In this document: piece after piece, positions 36,912 through 48,980 of the stretch | Numbering within the stretch: position 1 is the first letter of the stretch | How the letters are laid out: every line of letters begins with the position of its first letter | DNA from: Odontocerum albicorne | Lineage: Eukaryota > Arthropoda > Insecta > Trichoptera > Odontoceridae | DNA length: 64,000 nt | Direction of reading: 5' to 3' | Assembly: GCA_949825065.1 (NCBI GenBank) | Contig: OX463863.1 | Location: 20,360,251 to 20,424,250, forward strand | Made by a program: the position numbers and the translations under genes | Notes under the pieces: model-generated | What the model was told of the DNA's origin: nothing | Databases searched by the model: none | The model's input: the letters and a program-made list of their open reading frames with translations, nothing else

Positions 36912-37924
36912 TATATGTATATATTACAAGAACAACTGATTGGAATAAGTACAAATGAAGAACTTAAGGTACAGTTCAGAAGGAAGTATCAGCAGTTCTG
37001 GCTTCAGAAACATATTCCTGTTGCTTATCCTGCATTATGGACTATTGCAAAAATGTTTTTGTCCGCTTTTTCATCTTCATACCTCGTGGAAAGGTGTTTT
37101 AGGGCGGTTGACAATCATCTTACGAAAAAAAAGAAATAGAGTGCAAATCACTGAATGTAGAGATTTAAGACTATACCTCACTAATTTGAAGCCAAATATT
37201 GAACCATCGCTATCAGAGCATCAGGTCCATCCCTCTCATTAACAGTATCATTTGTGTATTATTTTTATGTAAGAATTTTACTAGGTTTTGATTTGTTTCG
37301 TTCCAAGGCCAAATATTTACTTGAATTTTGTGTCTTTTCAATAAAGGTATCAATGAAAATTGTACGTTTTTATTTTTATACAATTGTCTACTCTGCAAAA
37401 AATATTATCAAGGTGAACAGCACTGTGTCAGCTGTCAAAAATATATTTGAAGTTATTAAGTTTAGGAAAATTCAATAGTAGGCAGGCAGGGGGTCTACGG
37501 AAAACAAAAAAATCGGCAACTGGTCTACGGGGCAAAAAAGTTTGGGAAACTATGGTATAGATAGATACTGCCATCTCTGTAGTAGATCGTGAATATTTCT
37601 GTCACTTGTTAAGATAAATTCTGATCCAGATATCGTCATTTTTCTTAAGTGATCCATTTGACAGACATTATGTGTTACAATATTTTTTGGCATAAATTTA
37701 TATAATGAACGAAATGAAATTTGTGCATTGCCTTTCATATTCTACAATTTTTAGTGTAGTGATAACTCTGAATTCAATTTAGAGACAGGAAAAAAACATT
37801 GAATTTGATCAAAATGAGGTATACAACATAACAACATCAACATACATTGATGAATCAACTTTTTATTTATTATGATTTAAATATTTTTCAAAATAATAAT
37901 GTCAAAAACATTCTGGCCTTAAAG

Positions 37925-37972
37925 TACACACCACCTTATCCATGCCTGGTATGGAATAGGTAGTGTGTACCT
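37925..37972. repeat. Conserved intronic hairpin, right-arm copy
   Basis: Reverse complement of the hairpin at 5345-5392, in the intron of gene D after exon A. Confidence 0.7.
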
Positions 37973-38065
37973 GTAGGCTAAACACCACTCATACAACATA
38001 AGTTAATTTATTGTCATATCTCACATATTAATTTTATTTTAACAATATGAGTTTATTAAGTTTAC

Positions 38066-38249
38066 TTGGGTCTGTGGGATTATCAACAACATGTCTGGAA
38101 TCTGCGCTGATATCTTGCGCACATTCCTGTTTGATATCTGTCTCATGTAAACTGATATCATACTGGGGGAACACTGCTGCAGTATCTCCATCTTTTGCCT
38201 TTTCTTCTTTCACCATTACATCTGCACTTTTGTGTAGCTGAGGATCCAT
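38066..38249 (-). CDS. Zinc-finger gene D, exon A
   Basis: ATG at 38249-38247 on the minus strand, 184 nt to a GTAAAC donor, phase 1. Peptide MDPQLHKSADVMVKEEKAKD, AVFPQYDIS, DIKQECAQD. Both SUMO-like motifs are intact, whereas the mirror copy in gene 1 reads GKEE at the first. The intron to exon B is about 4.2 kb and contains the nested transposons. Confidence 0.78.
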
Positions 38250-38454
38250 CTATAACCTGGAAACATTCGCAATAGTTTAACAATGAGTTTATAATACATT
38301 TACTCTTTCACGTTGGAAAACATAAAACTATATTCAATGCCCGATATAAGTAAATTAAACCATTCCTGACATGATAATCTTCTTTGCAATTTGACAAGAC
38401 ACAACTTACTTGTGCTCCCCTGATGACCAGGTGAAAACCTTGAAACCGGTAAGG

Positions 38455-39560
38455 GTATACTATTACATAAAATGGAATAAACAGCGTTTGATAAAACAAA
38501 TTACAATGTCTTTAAGCCACCACAAAGTGTTAACTAAAAATAATATAATAATCTTCTTTGTTAGTGGTGTGTAGATTTGTTTTCCAGAGGTGTTTTTAAA
38601 ATATTAGTGATGTTGTATGAACACTAGACCCATGCATTACACTTGTCTGGCCTTGGTAATTTTACTGTTTTTCTTACTAAATATGTTTTTCTGAACATTT
38701 GCATATGCGTAGCAGTACCTTATCTAATGGTCACAACCACAACCTTCCTATCATAACACTCTACTTATCCATACTTAGTTTGTTATATTGTCATTGGCCA
38801 ATAATAGCTAATTGAAATACAGAGTTAGATAACCCTTGAGGGTGTCTGCTATCTAAATGGTGCTATATACATTGTCCTTTTATAACAATAAGAACAGAGT
38901 TACAATTTAACAGATGGCATAGTATTTGATCACAACATAAAACCATAATTAAAAACATATACTACAAAAATTCAATCATGTAATTTGCCCAATGCTGTAA
39001 AGCCGAAAATGATAACATACAGTGATGGTGAAGTGAAAATGAAACACAACATTAATGCAAAGCTACTGTGTGACGTGAGGATTCTAATTTAGAAAGTCGT
39101 CCAATTGAAGTAAAACAAGTCCACAAACGCAAGGTAGGTACTTGCAATGTTAGAATAATTTATTTTTTTTAACAAATTATCAAAACAAAAATTAATTTGC
39201 TGTCATTGTCGAAATTGACTTTTTTAGTGACAATTTACAAGTCTCAAGGAGTGGTGGACAGCCTACAGGTGGGGCGGGTTTGCGTTTCCATTGAATAAAG
39301 ATAGTTAGTATTTGTTTTTATACAGGCGTTATGTGTGTCTCTTCACTGAATGATGTTATTGTTAAAACAGGAAGAAGTTATCTGGTGTGGAAGGATGTCT
39401 TAAGTCGTCGTGGGGAAATTGTCTTCCCCACTCAGAGAGCTCGCAGCATTTCCAAGAAAGAAGTAAATTCTCTGTAATGGGAGAAAAAGCAAATCTGGCA
39501 AGGAAGATATTAGTGAACAGCAATTTTTCCCATTCAATCTAGTCCTTTCATCCTGAAAAT
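38455..39560 (-). repeat. Dispersed repeat family B, right-arm copy
   Basis: Reverse copy of 4230-4930, including about 490 bp at 38455-38940 that the left arm lacks but the middle copy (11340-11560) retains. Confidence 0.78.
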
Positions 39561-39719
39561 AGAGAGGATCTCCATGTAGCTATTCACTGATTCAAATTAA
39601 TTTTAAATGGAAAAAGTTTGAGAAAATATATTTTTGTTTGATTTGTACAGATTTTTTTTAAATAACATAAAAATGTAATTTTTCGTATAAAGTAAGTAGA
39701 GTTTGAACCGAACAACTTG

Positions 39720-40330
39720 ATTTTATTGTAAAAGAACTAATATAGTTTATGGAAAAAGGTGTAAAACCTCTATTGTACTGATGTAACGCTATCCCAGCAG
39801 ATCAACTGTCAAAATTAACTGAAGTAAAAGTGTGCCTTTTTAAAACACAAAATGTCACTTTATCAAGCAGCGCACACTGATATACTATCACCGTGAAGCG
39901 GGCAGAATGAACCTCTAAATCAATAACACGATCAACTCACAAAAACGAAATAATATTGACAAAATAAACCGCATATTTTCAATACCTAATGGACAGATCA
40001 ATTCGACAGGAATTACACCATTCTTTCTGAATAATGGCCATGTATTCCTATATCTGATGGAGTATACGCAGTGACTTCATCTTGGCTGTGAACGTAGGTA
40101 TAGAGTATTCGCCAGATACGCGGTGTCTTCTTCTTGAATAATGGCCGTGAATTCCTCTATATGAAGGAATATACGCCAGTGTCAAGTGATGCTTTATTGA
40201 AAGTGCTTCTTCTTGAATAATGGCCGTGAACTCCTATATATAAATGATATACGCCATTGTCAAATGATTTTATTGACAGTTACACTCCATAGAAAAAACC
40301 ATAGACTCACATTCTCGCTCTCTAGCACAG
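39720..40330 (-). promoter_or_regulatory. Tandem-unit repeat upstream of gene D
   Basis: Mirror copy of 3470-4110. The four units read on the minus strand at about 40020-40270. It lies 1.5 kb upstream of exon A of gene D in the same orientation. Confidence 0.5.
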
Positions 40331-40859
40331 ATATCATTAATAGATGGAACACTATAGAGTAAATTGCGTACAAAAATATTTTTTTAATCAGGTCAGAGTT
40401 TCCAAGATCGAATGAGTGCAAGTAAAAATTAAATTATAAAGTTGCACTGAAAACAAATATTAAAATAGAAGGTTTTTGTTTTAATTATGATTGATGACCT
40501 GAGGGATCCCTGTACATTGTACTGTAATATTGTACCATGGCTATTCGCCCGCAAGTCAATAAGTCAACAGTTTCTGTAAAAAATGATGTCTTTGCCTGTC
40601 TACAAATAATTCTCTATCAGAGAAAAATCTACGGAACTAATCCAGACATTAAATTGAATACAAGCTTTATATTAAAGCATCGCTGATTTTTAATGTTATA
40701 CATTTAAACAAATCAACCCAGTGATTCACCTGAGAGCTGTGCCTAGACTGATCTTCACTTCACCTGAGAGCTTAACCTGCACCAGCGCCAAGATGGTATT
40801 AACCCCGATGCACTTTCTACCCGAACGTACGTTTAGTGCCGCGTGCTCTGTTCAACTCG

Positions 40860-43800
40860 TCGAAAATTGACGAAAAGGTCAAATGTGAGAGTGAAAATAT
40901 TTAATATTAATATATCTAAAATGACTCGACAAAGTGCTCCTATTATCGAGGAATTTACCAAAGTTGTATCGGAATCGAGAGGATAATTAAAGTCTCTCAT
41001 TTGCAAAATCTCTAGTCTAGAAAATTGTGTAAGTGGTCAAACTGAGTTACTCAAACACAAGACAATACAAAAGCATCTCTGCGTGCCAAGATAGTAGCCC
41101 TTAGATAGTGGTAAAAGTGTCAGTGAATACGAAGGGAAGCAAACCCATTGGAGTTGGGGAACCTATTACCGAGCCAAGGATGAGTTCTAAACCTAACCAC
41201 ATGCCCGAATCCAAAGCTGCGGCACCAAACATCTATAACGCTGGAAAAAAGACCAAATCCTCGAAAACGTCAGAAGCAACTGGAACCTGTCACACGAAAG
41301 ACCAAAAGGCCAGCAGTAACTATCGGTTCCAATAGGAATACCGATCTGAAGTCTATAAAAAGGGCAGTCTTTATACACGTTTGGAGATTTGTCCCAGATA
41401 CAACAACGGGCGATATTTTTTGACATATTTGAGGTATATTGAGAAAGAAAACTTCTTTCAAGAGATTGAAATCGAAAAACTTCCAACAACAAAAACATTA
41501 TGCGTCATTCAAAATAGGAGTACCCGAGCAACTAGTTGAAAAAATTCAATGACCCTGCTAGTTGGCCAGTTGGGATAGCTGTCTCAAAATTCGTGTTTTT
41601 AAAAGTTTTGTGTAGAAAATGAGCAAAACAGGAAAAATTTGAATTTGATATCAAAATGTTAAAGGTCTCACTACCAAACTCTAAGATTTCAGGGAAAATA
41701 CAATACGTTATTACAAAATGTGGATATAATAGCGCCCACAGAATCCTGGTTGTGTCATCTGTAAAGGATGGAGAACTATTCGGGACATATAACTACTATA
41801 AGGCAACTTTTTTACCATACTTTTAAGTACTTTTAAATAACATTTTACTGCACATCGATTGTCTCACTCTGTATAGTATATATAATATTGACGAGACTGT
41901 AGAGTACTTCCATAGTGTCATTAACGGAACGCTAGATATCTGCGTCCACAGAAACTTAATCTAACAAATTTACCCAATTATCCAGTTTGTTTCAATGTCG
42001 ATACAATCCGAGATCTCACAAATAAAAACAAACTTCATAATAATTATCTTCAAAGCAGAAACCAGGCTGATTACTTAGAATACTCGAGGCTGAGAGACAA
42101 ATTAAAAACTCAAATAAAACAATCGCGCCGTGAGTATTTAGCCAAGATAGAGACAGACATCCGAAACAACCCTTCGAATCTTTGGAATCATGTAAAGAAT
42201 AGAAAAACGAACAAAACTAACTTCAAATCTATGAAACTGGGAGACAGTATAATCGAAGACCCCCAAAAGATTGCAGAAAACCTCGCACAATATTTATCAG
42301 TTTACCTAGATACGACAGCTAAATATGTCCTAAAAATATATTAAACAGTTCGTCACACAGCAGAAGCATATCGTTCCATTCTATTTCTAAGAAAGAAGTG
42401 TTGAAAAGCATTCACTCCTTACAAACTGACGAAGCAATCAGACCAGATAGATTATTAGCCGACATTTTCAAAGTCTGTGCGGAATACCATTGTGAACCCA
42501 TTTGCTACATATATAACTTGAGCATAAACTCCAATACATTTCCTGTAAGCTGGAAGACAGCCAGGGTCTGCCCTATCTCACAATTACAAACCTGTAGGTG
42601 TTCTCTCTATGCTTCCAAAATTTTTGCAAACTTTACTGTGCAACCAATTGATCCACCAAGTATCATCGAGACTTATTGGAAACCAGCGTTGCTTTTTGCC
42701 AAAATAATCGACTGTTACTAACCTTATCTCTCTCACACAGCAGATTGCGTCAAATTTATACAAACTTTCCTAAATGGACATAATATATAATATACAGACT
42801 TCCAGAAAGCTTTTAACAAAGTATATCACGATATATTACTTAAGAAAATGCATAACCTTGGCTTCAGCGATAATTTAATTGGATTATTTGCATCATACCC
42901 ATGAGACAGATCTCAATACGTAACAATCTGTGTATATCGGACGTATGCGTCACCCTTTAATATGTGTAAATATTTGTTTTCTTGGATTACGTTTTCGGAT
43001 GTATAAATTCCTGTTTAGATGATAACAATATTATAATAGGTGTATTCTTAATGTTTGATACTAGTTGTATTTGATATATTTGTTTGGTTATAATGTGATG
43101 TAAATTTGATAGGTACTTGAAATTCTTGACTTTGTATAAAATATTTATGTTTATTTGGGTCCGCGCGGCATCGCGACCACAGTGGAAATGTAGACTTATG
43201 GACGGGTGTCGAGACTAGATCGCTGACCAGTCGGTTTAAGCATTGCGCAAAACTCCCGAAAATTGTTGCATTTCGCGAGGTGTGATCTCTTGCGATGACC
43301 GTTCATAAGAAGGGACCTTTTCAATTTTGAAATATATAACTATGTTACCTATCTATTCTCAGTACACTGTGTTTTACTTTGAGACCTGCTATAACCTGTC
43401 ATAAGAATCTCTTCACCATAGCTACCTTCTCTCATCGATCTATGCCTTTTGGAATTGACCTAAATTATCCAAGCATTGCGCAGCAACCATCGCACCTATT
43501 TACAGTTCTTTGTGCCGGTGCCGTACAAAATGGTCCGGTACACCGTGGAGTCTTTTGTGGAATTCATCTCAAGATCTGGTATACCACAAGGATCTAATTT
43601 AGATCCCCTGCTATTCCTCATATTAAAAGATGATATTCAAAATTCTATATGTTACTCGACATGTTTATTCTTCCTTGACGACTTGAAAATTTTCAAAAAG
43701 ATTTATTCATATCACGACTGTGCACACTTTCAACAGGACCTAGATTCTAGTTTCCTCGATTGAGCAAAATCATCTTCCGTTCTACATAAATAAATGTGTC

Positions 43801-44700
43801 TGTGTATCCTATAGTCGATCGTTTTCACTAACCCACCATTAGTATACTATACAGGGATTACCATTAAACAGAGTTTCTGAATTCAAAGATTTGGGCGTAA
43901 CCTTTGATGTCGGACTCACGTTCGTTAACCATGTCTCACGTTTGTATCGGACTGTTACAAACTACTCAGTTTTATAATGAGAATATCAAGAGAATTTAAC
44001 AGTACCGATATTCTTCGAAACTTATATAATAATCTAATAAGAACCAAATTAGAATATGCATCTACAGTTTGGGCTCCTCATCAGCACAAATATATAAACA
44101 ATGTAGAACATATAAAATAAAAAATATTCAAATATCTATGGTACAGAACAAAGGGTGATTACTTAAAATATGCTCACCATATTGAACTTCTCACGGTGTG
44201 TAACTATAGAAGCCTCGAAACAAGAAGGCAAGAATCCATTGCGATATTCCTATTAAAAGTTTTTCAAGGTTGCTTTTAACTGTCCCGCGATTCTAGAAGC
44301 ACTAGGTTTATACGTACCTAATAACTCCACTACAGCTCTTCAGTTTTCTACATGTGGCTGATTTCCTTTGATGCTTTCGTCGTCTCTGGACCACCGTTGC
44401 CGCCTGCTAGTCGCCTCGCCCGGAATAGCATTGCCACTGCCTGAAGATGCCCTGCAGTCCCGCGTGGATTACGGTTGCCACCTGCTAGAGCAGCCTCGCT
44501 GTCCCGCCCGGACTAGCATTGCCGCTGCCTGAAGACACCCTGCAGTCCCACCCAGACCAGTGTTGCCGCCTGGATAAGCGGCGCCGCTCATCTCGAGCCG
44601 TCCTAGCATTATTATCGGATTAACGCGGGTACCCTACCTGAACCGTTATCGACCTACTGTATCGCTTCCATATTAAATAAAATTGTAAAATTATTTACTT
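40860..44700 (+). mobile_element. Non-LTR retrotransposon (LINE), broken, right copy
   Basis: Plus-strand copy of the LINE at 1-2700 and beyond. In order: the Lys/Ser-rich piece at 41108-41335, an R/K-rich linker region near 42060-42200 (LRDKLKTQIKQSRREYL), the RT N-terminal part at 42398-42580, and after about 400 bp of foreign sequence (42960-43380) an RT block with SRSGIPQGSNLDPLLFLIL at 43560-43620 and FFLDDLKIF in place of the YADD catalytic box. A C-terminal part (NLIRTKLEYASTVWAPHQ) is near 44030-44090. A GC-rich tail with tandem units and AATAAA near 44675 may be its 3' UTR. Many stops; inactive. Confidence 0.8.
44385..44600 (+). repeat. GC-rich 85-bp tandem units
   Basis: Two and a half units containing TTGCCGCCTG, TAGCATTGCC and CTGCCTGAAGA followed by CCCTGCAGTCCC. 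The composition contrasts sharply with the AT-rich surroundings. It probably belongs to the LINE 3' end. Confidence 0.7.
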
Positions 44701-45131
44701 GAGTTGTCATTGTCACCTTGAGCCCCTTGTATACGCTGCTTGAGCCCCTTGTATACCTGAAGACAAAACAGCAAAATATAACCAGTTAACAGAAGATTAC
44801 TTCTTATGGGAAAAATTCATTTGGTTTTCAAATAGTCTTCTGGAACGGATTAAGTTCGACATCCTAGGTTCCACTGTATGGTATGGCAGTTTGTAAAGGA
44901 ACTTTGAAAATAATGTCCAAGCATTGATAGAAGGAAAACGTTCGCAAAGAAATGAAGAAGACTTGAGATTGTGTAGTAACTGAATATTGACAAAATATGA
45001 AAGCTCCTTTCCTGTCTTTTCCTTTCTCAAGGATAAATACGGACATTTTGGGGTCTCTCCAACGTTCTTCATTGGCGTCCAAATGGCATAATTCACCGTT
45101 ATCTTTTAATGAACTTAATAATCCATCTCAC

Positions 45132-45318
45132 TTAGGTCTGTGGTGCCATCACCAACTTGTCTGGAATCTGCGCTGGCATTTCGTACACACTCCTGTTTGA
45201 TATCTGCCTCGTGTATACTGACATCATACTCGGGGAACACTGCCGAAGTATGCCCATCTCCTTCCTTTTCTTCTTTCACCGTCACCTCTGCAGTTCCCTC
45301 GTGTTCCTGAGAATCCAT
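45132..45318 (-). CDS. Orphan zinc-finger exon A
   Basis: On the minus strand ATG at 45318 opens 187 nt to a GTGAGA donor (phase 1). Peptide MDSQEHEGTAEVTVKEEK, AVFPEYDVS, DIKQEC; both SUMO-like motifs are present. It has an acceptor and leader like gene C. The expected B and array exons are not downstream: the minus strand below 45.1 kb leads into the LINE. A remnant of the tandem-unit repeat lies upstream at 45560-45605, reversed. The exon could still be spliced to a distant array such as gene D, but no evidence supports this. Confidence 0.6.
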
Positions 45319-45609
45319 CCTCTCCCTATCACCTGCAAATATTACATATTAATACTACAATCATAATATTCAGTTTATAATTATTCTTAACCCTTTGACA
45401 CGTTTAAGCATGCACATGCACAGAGGTGATACGACTTACCGAGAAGATTATTGTTTTATTAGTTTAATATTTCGGATCAGAAATAACTATCGTAAATGGG
45501 AAGTATTTAGTTTTTGACATTTCGCAAAGTTAATTCCGTAGAAATGCAAATACGCCTGTATGACGTATAAGTATATATGAAGGAGTATACGCCAGTATTA
45601 AGTGACGGG

Positions 45610-46169
45610 AAAAAACACATAAAATCGATGTTTATGTATTTTATTAAATTAATTATTTTTACATAACAAGAAATAAAAATTATTTGTAAAAAATACTAAG
45701 ATTATTTAAATTGGAAACACAATTTTAATAGATCTGGGGTTGTTGTTTTCATTTGTCGTGTCCCCAGTAAACTTAGCTTTTGTCTGTACCTCACTGAGGA
45801 TAGAATAAACACTTAAAATAATAATATATCAAATGTTTTGTACTTTATTTAACTTATGGAGAGAATTGCGTAATCTTTTGGAATGGTAACAAACTTTCCA
45901 GGTGTAAAAATCAACTTGACTATTTGTTTTAGATGACGACAGTCTTACGAAATCGTTGTTTTTATATTATTTTAATATACCATTTTTAATTTAAAAAATC
46001 AACAATCTCAAAATCTTCTAAGAATATTTTGGTGCCTATATTGATGTACAGGAGTATAATGTTCAAGAAAAATACCGAAAGAAACAGAAAAAGGCGTGCA
46101 TTGAGAACAATATTAAATATTGTTCTCCATGCATGTATTTATTCTAAATATCATAAATTTTATGTACTG
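45610..46169. other. Unassigned non-coding stretch
   Basis: AT-rich, no coding or repeat recognised apart from a short direct repeat AACAATATTAAATATTGTTC near 46108, which is a 10-bp palindrome arm pair. Confidence 0.5.
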
Positions 46170-46640
46170 AGTAAGATAAACTGGCGCATACTCCATATAC
46201 AAGTTCATGGCCATAATTCAAGAAGATTTCTGAGTAATTGTCAAAACTTTTCATGACCATTATTCACGAAGTCAATGCTTCCTTATTTTCTATTAAATTC
46301 TATAAAAATAAAATAATATGTCTTCATGCTATTATTCGAGATATAAGACTTGACACTGGCGTGTATACTCCTCTATATATATATGAAGATCAATGCCATT
46401 ATTCAAAGAGAGAGAAAGAAGAAGAAGTGAAACATTTTGCTTCTATGGAATTAAATCGTCAAAAACGTCACGCCACGCTTTATAGGCCATTCGCGTACAA
46501 TTTCTCAGTAAATCTGGCTCTGGTTCCAGTTCATCACTTGTGTTTCCCATTTTTCTGTTTGTATGAGTTATTTAGGTCATGAATTTAGAAGTTCATCCTG
46601 ACCTGATAGCTTCACTGTGATTTTATAAAACCAATTAACC
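46170..46640 (+). promoter_or_regulatory. Tandem-unit repeat, degenerate copy
   Basis: Units with CTGGCGCATACTCCATATAC and GTTCATGGCCATAATTCAAG at about 46190-46230 and again near 46355-46410. It lies upstream of exons A at 46781 and 48981 in the same orientation. Confidence 0.45.
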
Positions 46641-46780
46641 ATTTCTATAAAACTGCCAATTGTCTTTAATCTCAGTTTGTGTTTATATACTATGCCGTTA
46701 CGACTTTTGGCTCATTTAAGCTATCATTTAGGAATAACTCAAACAGAACATAGTTTTAAGCTTCTCTATATCAAGAAGAA

Positions 46781-46931
46781 ATGGTGAAAGAAGAAAAGGC
46801 AGAAGATGGGGCTACTGAGGCAGTGTTCCCCCAGTATGAGATCAGTGTACATGAGGCAGATATAAAACAGGAATGTGCAGGAGATACCAACGCAGATTCT
46901 AGACATATTGGTGATAATCCCACAGACCCAT
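46781..46931 (+). pseudogene. Exon A copy, 5' truncated
   Basis: The ATG at 46781 corresponds to the residue before VKEEK of other copies; the usual first 12 residues are replaced by unrelated sequence (TATATCAAGAAGAA) resembling the tandem-unit repeat. From there to a GTATGC donor it is open and well conserved (VKEEKAED, DIKQECAGD), phase 1, 151 nt. There is no acceptor in the usual place. It may be a truncated duplicate, or a shortened start exon. Confidence 0.6.
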
Positions 46932-47133
46932 GTATGCTTATTTAACACATATTGTTTACAAAAAAATTGTGTAGCCCTGAATTCTCCGTGATTATATTGT
47001 GTTGTATTACACTTTCGTTGTATACAGTACAACCTGGTGGGCTTATTGCCATATAGCAATCTCTTCCAACCGACCAGAAAGATGTTAAAGTGGCCTTAAG
47101 TAAAAACCAGACTGGAATCCTTTTAAAAAAATA

Positions 47134-47206
47134 ATTCCAGCGGGATTTGAACCCGTGACCTCCAAGTTGGGAGACAGGCGTCTTACCAACTAGGCCACGG
47201 AGGTTG
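47134..47206 (-). ncRNA. tRNA-like sequence, probable SINE head or tRNA pseudogene
   Basis: The minus strand has an A box TGGCCTAGTTGG and a B box GGTTCAAATCC with the normal 44-nt spacing. The acceptor stem pairs at only five of seven positions and the anticodon arm is irregular, so a working tRNA is unlikely. The T arm CGGG/CCCG is intact. Confidence 0.6.
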
Positions 47207-47278
47207 TCGTGGTGGGTATAGAGTTATAGAAGTAGTGGTAAAATGTATCTATGGTTTGCATATTTGACAAAGGTATTG

Positions 47279-47620
47279 TTAGATAGAAAACATAAATTCA
47301 TAACTCAATTCATGCAGTTTGGCAGCGACACCTCTGGATGAAAGTGCTGGTGCGTTGTCGTGGTGAAACAACACTTTCTTCTTTGCCAAATGGGGTCGTG
47401 TTTCCGTCAATTTCTTGCCAAAGCCGTCCAATAACTCACTGTAGTATTGTCCAGTGATCGTTTTTCCTTTTTCTAAGAAGTCCAGAGTATTATGCCCTGA
47501 GCATCCCAAAAAATTGTCACCATAACCTTTCCGGCCGATGGAACCGTCTTCGCCTTCTTTGGAGCAGATTCACGGGAAGCAATCCGTTGTTTTAACCGCC
47601 CTCGTATATTGTTTTGTTGT
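47279..47620 (-). mobile_element. mariner transposase fragment
   Basis: Minus-strand 47509-47279 encodes a catalytic middle piece (DFLEKGKTITGQYYSELLD, VLFHHDNAPALSS), and 47600-47510 in another frame the preceding KVMVTIFWDAQG block. The ends and the third Asp are missing. Confidence 0.78.
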
Positions 47621-47699
47621 GTATTGCTCTGCGTCATGAATGATGCAGTTTGAAATTGGCAAAATTTGTCAAGGATGTGTGATGCAACTTTGGATGTTT

Positions 47700-48660
47700 A
47701 AGTTATTTATTTATTTATAAGTAAACAGTACAATGTACCTTGTAACAAAATATAAAAGAGTCAGGAGCGCTCAACACATTAAATTTGACAATATACAAAA
47801 AAATATTTAATTTATGCAAAAAAAAAAATATTATATTAAGAATGAAATAGGTATTAAATCTTAAAATCACATCCACAGGCGCACACAGGCGCCGTCCACA
47901 GGCGCACAGCCCGCATTGCGAAAAAAATACTAACACCAAAGACAAATCATAAACGAAATATAAATTGAAACAAAGTTTAAAAGGCGGAATCAGACAGGTG
48001 CATCTTCACAAAACCTCAAAAAGAACAATGAAAAACAAACACAATAATCAATTAAAAAGCAGTTCACAAAAGGTCTTCAAAAGCCCTCGAAAAACACGCG
48101 GGATCCCGCTTCAAGGTTCAGATATTCAGAAGGGCCTTTTCTGGCACTCCTTATAGGTCAGCAAACTAACTCTTAATGCATCCGAGACCGCAGCGTACTC
48201 ATTTCCGATTCTGTGCAGTCTAGGTATTGGAGAACATGCTAAATAATTTGTTTTATAATTGTAACATAGAAACGTGTCTTGCAGCCTGGTCATTCTTATC
48301 GGAACTCGAATACTGATCAATTTCTATAGTTTCGGACAGTCGATAATTCCATTCACAACTTTAAAAAGTACAATGAAATCCGCTAATATTCGCCCGATCA
48401 TAGAGACTTAAAAAGCGACAAATTATATTCTATGTCATTCATATTCAGACCTATTTTAAAATTGACGTGGCACAAAAACATATGTTGGACTCTCTCCAGT
48501 GCACCGGAATGGACTGTATAATGGGGAGTCCATACACTAGAATTGTATTCTAATTTACTTCACACCAAGGCGATGTAAAGAAACTTAATCGTCTGTGTTC
48601 CCTTAAATGGTAAAGATATTCTGAGATTAAATCTCAACATTTTCAGGCAACTCCTAACAT
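47700..48660 (-). mobile_element. LINE 3' portion
   Basis: Minus-strand pieces near 48600-48400 resemble the C terminus of a Jockey-like reverse transcriptase (IKFLYIALV, SKLEYNSSVWTPHYTVH, ALERVQHMFL). The rest to 47700 would be its 3' UTR. No intact frame. Confidence 0.6.
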
Positions 48661-48717
48661 TATATACTATATAGATTCATATGTGCATGATTTAAAAGAT
48701 TAAGGGAAAGGTTTAAG

Positions 48718-48800
48718 CATGAGTGAAATAAATGTATGTGGACTTCTGTACGCTGATGGCATGGTGTTGCTTGCTGAAAAGGTGATTTAAGAGATGAGAT
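48718..48800 (+). mobile_element. Short RTE reverse transcriptase scrap
   Basis: The plus strand reads INVCGLLYADGMVLLAEKV, the catalytic YADD box with the second Asp changed to Gly. Only about 27 residues are present. Confidence 0.6.
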
Positions 48801-48980
48801 TAGAATGCTATAATATATGAGAGATTTATTTTTATAGATTTGAAAATGAATATTGTGACTCATGTCTCAAGAAAGCTATCATTTGCATCTATAATAAAAT
48901 GAAGTTTTATGCTTATACATGTCAGAGTTAAGGAAGATTATAAACTGAATTTTTTAATATTAGTATTTGAATGTTTTCAG

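Larger units (their letters stand above)
34313..37554 (+). mobile_element. hAT element, right-arm copy, with two nested insertions
   Basis: Mirror copy of 5768-6612, with 8-bp duplications GTATAGAT at 34305-34312 and 37555-37562. The hAT C-terminal fragment (SSYLVERCFRAVDNHLTKKK) is on the plus strand at 36915-37139. Positions 34499-36911 are a later foldback insertion, and 35324-36599 is a still later mariner. The mirror arm has the hAT but neither inner element. Confidence 0.88.
31810..43707 (-). repeat. Right arm of large inverted duplication
   Basis: Reverse-complement partner of 1-8646. It is longer mainly because of a 2.4-kb nested insertion at 34499-36911 and about 490 bp at 38455-38940 that the left arm lacks; the latter is also present in a third copy near 11340-11560, so it is more likely a left-arm loss than a right-arm gain. 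Small deletions also distinguish the arms: the right arm lacks about 65 bp near 41780 and about 26 bp near 42575, the latter between short TCT repeats. Confidence 0.92.

Noticed and set aside
44797..45096. 99-residue minus-strand frame downstream of orphan exon A
   Set aside because: It lies in the expected intron, shows no zinc-finger or known transposase motif, and overlaps another frame of similar length.
47134..47206. Functional tRNA gene
   Set aside because: The acceptor stem pairs at only five of seven positions and the anticodon stem is poor, despite good A and B boxes.
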